DNA of 8,448 bases from Sedimentisphaerales bacterium. Its GTDB lineage: Bacteria > Planctomycetota > Phycisphaerae > Sedimentisphaerales > SM23-30. This document shows positions 1 through 6,900 of the stretch, piece after piece (within the stretch, counting starts at the first letter, position 1; each line of letters starts with the position of its first letter). The notes below the pieces were generated by a model. That model saw nothing but the letters and a program-made list of their open reading frames with translations. It ran no database searches and was not told where the DNA came from. The stretch is from assembly GCA_030634605.1 (NCBI GenBank), contig DAOWAK010000030.1, forward strand, positions 1 to 8,448. The letters run 5' to 3'. Made by a program: the position numbers and the translations under genes.

Positions 1-3
1 AGC

Positions 4-33
4 TTCTCTGAGCCCTCTGTGTCCTCTGTGGCA
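4..33. repeat. Short-period intergenic repeat, left copy
   Basis: The stretch reads TTCTCTGAGCCCTCTGTG, then a 9-bp unit TCCTCTGTG, then GCA. The 18-bp beginning recurs exactly at 8304-8321, followed there directly by GCA, so the two copies differ by one 9-bp unit. No gene overlaps it. It appears to belong to a dispersed, non-coding microrepeat family; its function is unknown. Confidence 0.7.
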
Positions 34-49
34 GACATTCTTATCTTAA

Positions 50-89
50 AATCCGTGAAATCCGTGCAATCCGGGGTTAAATATCTTTA
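50..89. repeat. Triple 9-bp microrepeat with conserved tail
   Basis: Three consecutive 9-bp units (AATCCGTGA, AATCCGTGC, AATCCGGGG) are followed by the tail TTAAATATCTTTA. Positions 59-89 match 8418-8448 at 30 of 31 bases, the single difference being G74 against T8434. The right-hand copy has two units instead of three, so unit number varies while the tail is fixed. No coding function is visible. Confidence 0.75.
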
Positions 90-104
90 TTCTCTTGACA
101 AACA

Positions 105-128
105 ATCCTGCGATCCTGTTATCCTGTC
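105..128. repeat. Triple 8-bp microrepeat
   Basis: Three units of 8 bp (ATCCTGCG, ATCCTGTT, ATCCTGTC) lie just downstream of the 9-bp-period repeat. The ATCC core is shared with the neighbouring family but the period differs. It is non-coding and part of the mosaic filling the first 300 bases. Confidence 0.6.
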
Positions 129-214
129 AAAAATTATATTCGTTCAGATAGACAGGATCAAAACCACCAACTTTTTCCGAGTCGATCCAAAAAAACAGAC
201 CGATTTGATTTGTC

Positions 215-235
215 ATGCCCGGCTTGATCGGGCAT
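215..235. repeat. REP-like hairpin element
   Basis: Arms ATGCCCG and CGGGCAT form a perfect 7-bp stem around the 7-base loop GCTTGAT. The flanks (TTTGTC before, CCAG after) give it the look of the 'GTCATGCCCG...CGGGCATCCAG' palindromic repeats scattered through many environmental bacterial genomes. It lies about 90 bp before the transporter start. It lacks a T-tract, so it is unlikely to be a simple terminator. The rest of 1-323 shows no gene I can support. Confidence 0.55.
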
Positions 236-323
236 CCAGAAATAAATCAGCATCGCGCAGCGATACCTTATTTTAGTTTTTGTAGGGTGGCCCTTGCCCC
301 GCCGATTTAACAAAGGAAAAGAA

Positions 324-1037
324 ATGTCAGCAGATATTCTGGTTTTGGCAATTACCGCAGCAGGGATCGGCTTCACCCATACTCTTTTCGGCCCCGACCA
401 TTATCTCCCTTTCATCATGATGTCGGTCGCCCGCAAATGGTCCCGCACCAAAACCATGTGGATTACCTTCCTCTGCGGCCTGGGGCACATTGGCAGTTCC
501 GTTATTCTGGGGCTGATCGGGGTAGCAGCCGGAATCGCCGTATCCAGGCTGGAATGGTTCGAAGCTTCGCGCGGCAATTGGGCAGCCTGGGCCTTGATAG
601 TTTTTGGCCTGCTCTATTTTGTCTGGGGCGTTCGGCGGGCGATAAAAAATAAGCCCCACACTCATTTCCATACCCACGCCGACGGTGACCAACACGCCCA
701 TAAACACGTGCACCATGATCACCACACCCACATTCACGCCGAGTCAAAAAAACGCAACATCACCCCGTGGGCTTTGTTTGTCATTTTCGTGCTCGGACCC
801 TGCGAACCACTGATCCCGTTATTAATGTACCCCGCCGCCAAACAGAGCACCGCGGGCATGGGACTGGTTACTTTGGTTTTCGCCGTTACCACCATCGGCA
901 CCATGATGACAGCTGTGCTCTTGGCAACCTTCGGAGCCAAAAAACTGCCCACCGCAAAAATCGAACGTTACACCCACGCCCTGGCCGGCGGAACAATCTG
1001 TCTCTGCGGATTGGCCATTGTTTTTCTGGGACTTTAG
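324..1037 (+). CDS. NicO/UreH/SafE-type membrane transporter with His-rich loop
   Basis: This predicted inner-membrane protein of 237 residues has about six hydrophobic segments. The first holds H19-TLFGP-D25-H26, a variant of the His/Asp-His signature of nickel/cobalt and urease-accessory (UreH) transporters and SafE-like exporters. Further conserved-looking motifs are GLGH (residues 52-55) and GPCEPLIP (158-165), the latter at the start of the second half. Between the halves is a loop with 13 histidines in residues 112-138, typical of metal-handling transporters, suggesting movement of Ni, Co or another divalent metal. The substrate is inferred only. The ATG at 324 was chosen because AAAGGAAAAG lies just before it; an upstream in-frame start at 294 has no such site and sits in repeat-like sequence. 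No metal-enzyme genes are visible nearby to name the substrate. Confidence 0.85.
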   Translation: MSADILVLAITAAGIGFTHTLFGPDHYLPFIMMSVARKWSRTKTMWITFLCGLGHIGSSVILGLIGVAAGIAVSRLEWFEASRGNWAAWALIVFGLLYFVWGVRRAIKNKPHTHFHTHADGDQHAHKHVHHDHHTHIHAESKKRNITPWALFVIFVLGPCEPLIPLLMYPAAKQSTAGMGLVTLVFAVTTIGTMMTAVLLATFGAKKLPTAKIERYTHALAGGTICLCGLAIVFLGL

Positions 1038-1066
1038 AAATCTGTTATCGTTTTCTTAGGCTGCAC

Positions 1067-1189
1067 GAATGTATTTACTCGGTTACGACATCCTTCGATC
1101 CGGACACCAATCTCGCCGAAAAATACCAACAAGCCTACCAAAAATGGGAAACCACCCTGAAAAAAGAACTGGAATTGCTTAACCGATAA
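1067..1189 (+). pseudogene. C-terminal remnant of an FGGY-family carbohydrate kinase (probable)
   Basis: In this frame the last 38 codons before the TAA read IYSVTTSFDPDTNLAEKYQQ followed by AYQKWETTLKKELELLNR. This resembles the extreme C-terminus of FGGY sugar kinases (xylulokinase-like), where a 'F-x-P-D...Y...Y..w' pattern ends the protein. Codons prefer C or A in the third position, as in genuine genes here. There is no start codon with a ribosome site and nothing of the kinase body upstream: the preceding 30 bp and the transporter gene occupy that place. I read it as the surviving tail of a gene whose 5' part was lost. It is short, so chance resemblance is possible. Confidence 0.45.
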
Positions 1190-1226
1190 GGTTACAAATG
1201 AGATATGTAATTATTCACAGTTAATT

Positions 1227-1236
1227 GGTACGTACC
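1227..1236. promoter_or_regulatory. 10-bp perfect palindrome in the leader of the small membrane protein gene
   Basis: GGTACGTACC is a perfect palindrome 41 bp before the ATG at 1278. It could be an operator for the downstream pair of genes, but I could not identify convincing -35 and -10 boxes around it, and palindromes of this length also arise by chance. Confidence 0.2.
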
Positions 1237-1277
1237 CCATGCCCTGACGGCAATATCTTCCGGAGGTGCCAGATATA

Positions 1278-1847
1278 ATGTCAAAGCGCGAATTTACCGC
1301 GATTATCTTGAAGTTGTTGGGAATCTATTGCCTTATACAATCTCTGCCTTTATTTGGATATTTAGGTATGATAGTAAATTTTTCCCGGGACGACAGGGTA
1401 AATTTGTTTTATTCTGTTTTAGCTTTTGTTATAGCTACTATCCCATTTCTTGTCATGCTGCTGGCAAGTTACATATTGCTGCGTTACGCGGATAAATTGG
1501 CGAAAATCCTGATAAAAGAAGACGGCGGTATGGATATCACTGCTGACGTTCGCCCTGAAGAACTGCAGGCCATTGGTTTTTCTATAGCTGCTGTGATAAT
1601 ATTTCTCATGGCCATCCCCAATCTGATTTATGTGATAGGAAGTCTTTGTTATTTTCTGATGTCCGATGAATTTCAATCCATATATGCGGTAATTCTGCGC
1701 GGTAAGTGGAGTACTTTACTATCGGTAGTTATTCAGATGGCGCTGGCGGTTATCTTGTTTTTCCGGGCCCGCGGCCTGGCAAATTTCTGGAAACGCATAC
1801 AGATTGCCCGCTATGAGAAAATCCAGGACGACCAGGAGGAACCTTAA
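1278..1847 (+). CDS. Hypothetical four-helix membrane protein
   Basis: I do not recognise a named family for this 189-residue protein. Four hydrophobic segments are visible at about residues 9-33, 44-68, 98-127 and 145-162, with a charged linker (80-96) and a hydrophilic acidic tail (172-189). The two halves look alike: an 'LP' or 'IP' motif ends the core of helices 1 and 3 (QSLP at 21-24, MAIP at 111-114), and helices 2 and 4 are each followed by a basic amphipathic stretch (RYADKLAKIL, RARGLANFWKRI). An internal duplication is therefore likely. The ATG at 1278 is chosen over the GTG at 1266 because the GTG overlaps the GGAGG motif at 1262-1266, which can serve the ATG at a slightly long spacing of 11 bases. 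The beta-helix gene starts 15 bp after its stop, suggesting one transcript. Confidence 0.75.
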   Translation: MSKREFTAIILKLLGIYCLIQSLPLFGYLGMIVNFSRDDRVNLFYSVLAFVIATIPFLVMLLASYILLRYADKLAKILIKEDGGMDITADVRPEELQAIGFSIAAVIIFLMAIPNLIYVIGSLCYFLMSDEFQSIYAVILRGKWSTLLSVVIQMALAVILFFRARGLANFWKRIQIARYEKIQDDQEEP

Positions 1848-1862
1848 GCCAATCAAGGGATT

Positions 1863-3800
1863 ATGAAAATGCTCAAGGATGAGAAAATACATTATTCCGC
1901 CGGACCAACCGTTCAAGCAAATGCTTTCCCCGCCCGGCTCAACGCAGCGCTATTACTTTTGCTCCTTCTGGTTCCTTTGCTTCTGTTTCATCCGACTGCT
2001 ACCGTCAAAGCCACCACCTTCATCGTCGATGACGACGTTGCCAACAATCCCGACTTCACCCAGATTCAGGACGCCATCAATGCCGCAACCCACGGCGACA
2101 TCATCATCGTCGAAGTGGGCACTTATTCCGGCACCGGCAACCGCGACATGAGCTACAACGGCAAAATGATCACCGTCCAAAGCAGCGACCCCAACGACCC
2201 CAACACCGTAGCGACAACCATCATTGATATCGGCGGCACCGAGAGCCTCCCTCACCGAGCCTTTAACTTTGAAAATAACGAAGATACTAATTCCGTCCTG
2301 CTCGGCATAACCATTATCAACGGCTACGGACCCACCGAAACCATCGAGGGGGTCAATCGTTTCGTCGGCGGAGCAATTTTTATCGATAGCGCCAGTCCGA
2401 AAATCAAAAATTGCGTTTTTCAAAATAATCAGTGTGGCTATTTCGGCGGGGCCGTCTGCAGCAACAATTACAGCCAACCAAATCTTCTCTCCTGCACTTT
2501 TAACAACAACCATTCCTTCAAACACGGCGGCGCCTGGGCCGAAACCGCCTACAGCGCTTCGGTTTTTACTGATTGCCGGTTCACCAATAACATCGCCGAT
2601 AGTAACGGCGGGGCAATTTACAATTACCGGAGCACCACAACTCTGGACAACTGCCTCTGCACCGGTAATCAGGGAAACTACGGCGGGGCAATTTACAATT
2701 ACCAGAGCACCGCATACCTGAACAACTGCCTCCTGAAAAACAACGAATCCAACAATCACGGCGGCGCTATTCGCAACAATGGTGGTAATTGCATATTCGC
2801 CAATTGCACTCTGACCGGCAACCAAGCCCAGTACGGCGGCGCTATCGCCGGCAGCTCTGGCGATATTACCGACTGCACCATCACCGATAATCACGCCATC
2901 TCCGGCGGCGGCATCTACAGCTGCTCCGGCGAAATCAACAATTGCATCATCTCCGCTAACCATGCCCAAACCGGCGGCGGTATCGAAAACTGCTCCGGCA
3001 ACATCAGAAATTGCGTCATCTCCTCTAACTACGCCCGGACCGGCGGCGGCATAAGTCTCTCCTCCGGAAATATCATGAGCTGCCTCATCTCCGGCAACCG
3101 CGCCCATCAGGCCGGCGCAATTTATAACTGCGACAATGATATTTACAACTGCACCATTGTCTCCAACCGCGCCGATCCCAACCAGGCCGCCCTGGAAGAT
3201 TGTGACGGACGGATATTCAATTGCATAATCATCGACAATGAACCAAATCAACTGATTAACTGCTCCGGACAATTACAATACACCTGCATCGAAAGCAGCT
3301 ACCCCGGCCTGGGCAACCTGGACGTGGACCCCCAATTCGCTCAGCTCGGCTACTGGGACCCCAACAGCACTCCCGACGAGCCCAACGACGATTACTGGAT
3401 CAGCGGTGATTATCACCTCAATTCCACCGCCGGCCGCTGGGACCCCAATTCCAGCAACTGGGTATCCGATCTGACCAGCAGCTTGTGCATCGACGCCGGC
3501 AATCCGAGTACCCCTTTAGCCGACGAACCCAACGACACCGTCAACTTACGCGTAAACCTCGGCGCTTACGGCCGCACCAGCCAAGCTTCCAAAAGCCCCC
3601 CAGACTGGTCCCTGCTCACCGACATCAACAACGACGGAATTGCCGACCTGATCGACTTACGCCTGTTCCTCTCCTGGTGGCTACAAAACACCGCTAACCT
3701 CCCCGCCGACTTCAACCGAAACCACCAGATCGACCTGTTCGATTACCGCATCCTCACCAACGACTGGCAAAAACAAACCACCTGGCATACCGGACAATAA
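1863..3800 (+). CDS. Secreted right-handed beta-helix protein with dockerin-like C-terminus
   Basis: This exported protein has 645 residues. A signal peptide has a long n-region and a leucine-rich core (residues 29-42), with likely cleavage near KA at 49-50. Next comes a segment (51-166) beginning TTFIVDDD and containing the QIQDAINAA and GDIIIVEVGTY signatures common before parallel beta-helices. Coils at 169-480 carry repeated GGAI/GGGI, NC and SxN motifs and most of 23 cysteines that form a ladder. Residues 481-575 hold the CIDAG and VNLGAYG motifs usual at the end of such helices in planctomycetes. Residues 584-635 hold two dockerin-like or EF-hand-like loops (D587-N589-D591-G592-D595 and D616-N618-N620-D624). 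It is probably secreted or surface-attached; polysaccharide lyase activity and adhesion are both possible, and no catalytic residues stand out. The in-frame ATG at 1869 may be the true start, because AAGGGA (1855-1860) is 8 bases before it but only 2 before 1863. Confidence 0.88.
   Translation: MKMLKDEKIHYSAGPTVQANAFPARLNAALLLLLLLVPLLLFHPTATVKATTFIVDDDVANNPDFTQIQDAINAATHGDIIIVEVGTYSGTGNRDMSYNGKMITVQSSDPNDPNTVATTIIDIGGTESLPHRAFNFENNEDTNSVLLGITIINGYGPTETIEGVNRFVGGAIFIDSASPKIKNCVFQNNQCGYFGGAVCSNNYSQPNLLSCTFNNNHSFKHGGAWAETAYSASVFTDCRFTNNIADSNGGAIYNYRSTTTLDNCLCTGNQGNYGGAIYNYQSTAYLNNCLLKNNESNNHGGAIRNNGGNCIFANCTLTGNQAQYGGAIAGSSGDITDCTITDNHAISGGGIYSCSGEINNCIISANHAQTGGGIENCSGNIRNCVISSNYARTGGGISLSSGNIMSCLISGNRAHQAGAIYNCDNDIYNCTIVSNRADPNQAALEDCDGRIFNCIIIDNEPNQLINCSGQLQYTCIESSYPGLGNLDVDPQFAQLGYWDPNSTPDEPNDDYWISGDYHLNSTAGRWDPNSSNWVSDLTSSLCIDAGNPSTPLADEPNDTVNLRVNLGAYGRTSQASKSPPDWSLLTDINNDGIADLIDLRLFLSWWLQNTANLPADFNRNHQIDLFDYRILTNDWQKQTTWHTGQ
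2605..2711 (+). repeat. Near-identical 32-bp duplication within the beta-helix gene
   Basis: Positions 2605-2636 and 2680-2711 match at 31 of 32 bases and are offset by 75 bp, exactly one 25-residue coil. Both encode GGAIYNY followed by R/Q-S-T. Synonymous positions are conserved as well, pointing to recent duplication or gene conversion between adjacent coils. Confidence 0.8.
2835..3110 (+). repeat. Uniform 69-bp (23-residue) coil repeats
   Basis: Glycine pairs begin coils at residues 325, 348, 371, 394 and 417, an exact 23-residue (69-bp) spacing. Earlier coils begin at 169, 195, 222, 249, 274 and 300, spaced 25 to 27. The 23-residue coils share a pattern of GGGI, CSG, a second NC and II/VIS. 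The change in period suggests this block expanded separately from the N-terminal coils. Confidence 0.75.
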
Positions 3801-3891
3801 CGTATTCTCCTGGCTGAATTCGACTTGCATTAACACCGCGAAGTACGTAACGCCGCATCCCCACCGACCAGAAAGCCCCCGCTACCAGGCG

Positions 3892-3909
3892 AAAAAAGGC
3901 TTTCCAGCC
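3892..3909 (-). terminator. Possible intrinsic terminator of the GH101 gene
   Basis: Read on the minus strand, GGCT-GGAA-AGCC (a 4-bp stem with a GNRA-type tetraloop) is directly followed by six T residues, about 77 bases after the GH101 stop. The stem is short, which keeps confidence low, but position and T-tract are right for terminating the minus-strand transcript in a convergent spacer. No clear terminator was seen for the plus-strand beta-helix gene. Confidence 0.3.
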
Positions 3910-3942
3910 GTCCGCCAGGATATTTCCAGCCGTCCGCCAGGA
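3901..3942. repeat. 20-bp direct repeat in the convergent spacer
   Basis: The 20-base sequence TTTCCAGCCGTCCGCCAGGA occurs at 3901-3920 and again, identically, at 3923-3942, separated by TA, giving a 22-bp period. It lies between the convergent ends of the beta-helix and GH101 genes and overlaps the possible terminator. The remainder of 3801-3985 holds no supported gene. Confidence 0.8.
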
Positions 3943-3985
3943 CCTCGCCGCCAAAATGATTTTTTAGAGATTCCCTAAAAGCCGT

Positions 3986-6900
3986 TTATTCCTGGTTGCC
4001 ATAAATCTTTACGCTGTACAGGTGAAAACAGGTTTTCCCCAGCAGGCCGATTTTTACATAACGCCCCTTAACTCCATCAGGATTGTCTTTTGTGAGAATC
4101 GCTTCCCATGACTTTTGTGCACGCTTAGCCCGCCATACCTGCTGCCAGTTCTTCTGATCCGAAGAAATCCATACTGCCAATGTTCTGGCTCTGTCGTAGT
4201 GGCCGTCTTTTCTGTTCGTTATCTCGAAGGCTTTGACGTTGCTGTCCTTCTTCAGATCGATGACAATATAAGGATTCATTTCCTGCCGTGTATGGAAACT
4301 GTGTGCGCCTTCATAATCCTCTCCGGTCAGCAGTTGCTCTTCACGCCTGCTCCATTGATTGTCAATGCTGCTTGCCTTATACACTGCGTCTTTGGATATC
4401 CATTGACCATGGGTGCCAAATTCAAATGGACTTAATATCTGCCGTGGCTTCAGCAGGGTGGCGTCACCATCAATCTTGAGCATAACGATAGACTCAATTT
4501 CGTCAGTAAAATCCTCAGGTATGGTAACTTCAATATATTTCTCCGCCTGCTTTACGAAAACGTCGCCCTTGCCGTTAAGAAGCCTGGCTTCAATGATCTT
4601 ATGTTGGATAGATGGAAGAAACACGGAATTTCTGCTGTCCATTAAATGGAGGTACAGGTATTCGCCCTGGCAGGTGGAAATAAAACCGTTCGCCGGTTTG
4701 AAAGGGCCGGCACGCATGTCAATACGTTGTCCTTCGGGAACGGACCCCAGTTCGTCAATAATAATATCATCGATTACCAACCAGTCTCCTTTTTCTTTGA
4801 AAAGCGCCATAAAGCTCTCTTCATCGCGAAAGGTGGAAAACTCCACAGAAATTTCGCCCCGCCCCTGGGATATTTTTTGGCTGACTATTTCCAGACCGTC
4901 ACGACATTCAACGGTAACACGGCTGTCCCCTCCCGGGCTAGCAAGAGTTTGACAAGCCAGCCTGTATCTCGTCCAGGGTTTAAAACGAACCGTAGAAGGC
5001 AGGGTACGTACTATGCGACCTTTGCCACGTGTTTTTAGTGAAAATTTACCGTTGATGGTGTCCTTTGTATAGGGCTTGTTTGTCTCGGACAGATGCGTGT
5101 GCTCGTCAAAACAACAGGTAAAAGGACCATATCCCATATCGACATTTTCAAAGTCTTCGTAAAACCAATGTCTTGCTGTTTCAGGAGAACGCTTCGTTTC
5201 CACAACACGGACATCGTCGAACTCTACGAGCGTTCCCGGGCTTCCTTTTGCGGCTTTGAGACTTATCCGCGATTCGGTGCATCCCGTTGGCATATCAAAG
5301 AGAACTTTCAGACGCTGATAGTTTGTTCCTTTTCTCGGATCGCAAGGCATGCCGTGACGGACATTCGTACTGGTTACATAATTAAATACCGGTTTCAAAC
5401 CCTCTTTTCCCAGGGGCAGCACTTCGATTGAAGCCGTACGTTTCCCTTCAACCTGAACCCAGACGGAGGCGGCATAAAGCCGACCAGGTTTCAACCCAGC
5501 CATTATTTGTGATACTTCGGCTGCGGCTCCGTTATTACCGGAAATGACCAACCGGGCATTTCGGTTGTTATCGTTTTTGATACTGAGGTGCCCGGTATCG
5601 GCATCGACCGGTCCCGGCTTCCAATACCGGAATCCGTAACTGTCAAAGCCCGGATCCCTGACCAGAGAACCTTCGCCCCAGTCAAGACATTTCTGCCCGG
5701 AGGCTTTGGCACGATAGATAACGTAAGGCGTATTCTTTTCCGGTTTCAGTGTCACCTGTCCATTCGTTACACTAACCTTGCTCTCTTCGGTGCGCCCCTC
5801 GTCCGTCAGCTTATAAAGATATACTTCATTACTTTCTCGCCATGATACAGGCAGTTCCCAGGTTATATCCGTACCAAGTTCATCCCAGACATATATCTTA
5901 CTCTCTTTAATCGGATCCCAGGGAACAAAGAGCCGGCTTTGTGAACCACCGTCTTTCCAGGTCATAACCGTCCTTCCGTTTCGCGTAACAGTCACCTGCT
6001 GTCCGGTTTTCACCACTTTCACTCCGTCACTGAAATCAGCGGATTTTTCAGGCTCCCAGCGAAGCAACTCGAAATGCTTCAGGTATTTTGTCGGCAGGTG
6101 ACGTGAAAAAGTTCCACGAATGAAAGTATTGAAATCATGACGGCTTTGCCAGGCCATAAAGCCATCACTGACATTTCGGCCACCGCGGAGGATTGAATCA
6201 TTCTTGAAGATGTCGCGATCCGAATACCAAATAAAGTGCATTACCTTACTTTTGGTGTAACGCCAATGAGCCCATGTCGTCCATGGATCAAGAGGCATAT
6301 CACCTTCAGTATAGAAGGCCAACTCTATACTGCGCAGTTTTTTCGCCAACTTCATTGCCGGCCAGCCGTTACTCCAATACGTGTCAACATAAACAAAATC
6401 AAGGCCTGGAACCTCTTTCTTCATCTGATCCAATGAAGCAAATAACTTCCCACTGGTTATATCTTTATGCTTATCAAGCATGACAGCATGATCCAGCCAA
6501 GCCCATCCTCCCACAAGATTACCATTACGACGCTTAAGAATCTCCGGGTCATAACGATGGGCTTCAGGATAAACTTCACTGGCATTGATATGGAACCCAA
6601 CGCGACAATTGTACTTTTTTGCCTGTTCAAGAAGTATATTGATATCCTTTAAACCACCTGCGCGTTCGTTATAATGGCCGCCACAATCCGTATTGGCGCT
6701 GTCGTGCCCTTCCGCGGAAAATCCTTTGATGACAACCTGGTTGCCGATGCCATCCGTAGCACGGTATATTTTTTTGACTTCATCAAGAATACGCAGGAAC
6801 GGTTGCTGAGCACCACTGGCAAAGTTCATGGCGATATTTTCACCGACCGTTGTCTTTACATACTCTGAACCAAATGGCTTCGGCATGTTCTCTCTGTATG

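Noticed and set aside
95..122. TTGACA at 95-100 with TGTTAT at 117-122 as a promoter for the transporter
   Set aside because: The spacing is 16, but the -10 matches at only four of six positions, it lies inside the microrepeats and is about 200 bp from the start codon.
50..128. Short regular repeats at the left edge as a CRISPR array
   Set aside because: Units of 8 to 9 bp are contiguous with no unique spacers and no cas genes nearby.
1953..3272. A 439-codon open frame on the minus strand opposite the beta-helix gene
   Set aside because: It mirrors the repeated GGC/GCC-rich coil codons, its peptide is low-complexity (A/V/G/D), and it has no ribosome site or recognisable domain. The plus-strand frame has a signal peptide, coil motifs and dockerin-like loops.
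3962..3980. TTTTAG-N7-CTAAAA hairpin as a terminator between the convergent genes
   Set aside because: The stem is A/T-only apart from one pair, and neither strand has a T-tract directly after the 3' arm.
4413..4952. A 179-codon plus-strand open frame inside the GH101 gene
   Set aside because: Antisense shadow; the minus-strand frame encodes clear fucosidase-C-like and jelly-roll segments over the same bases.
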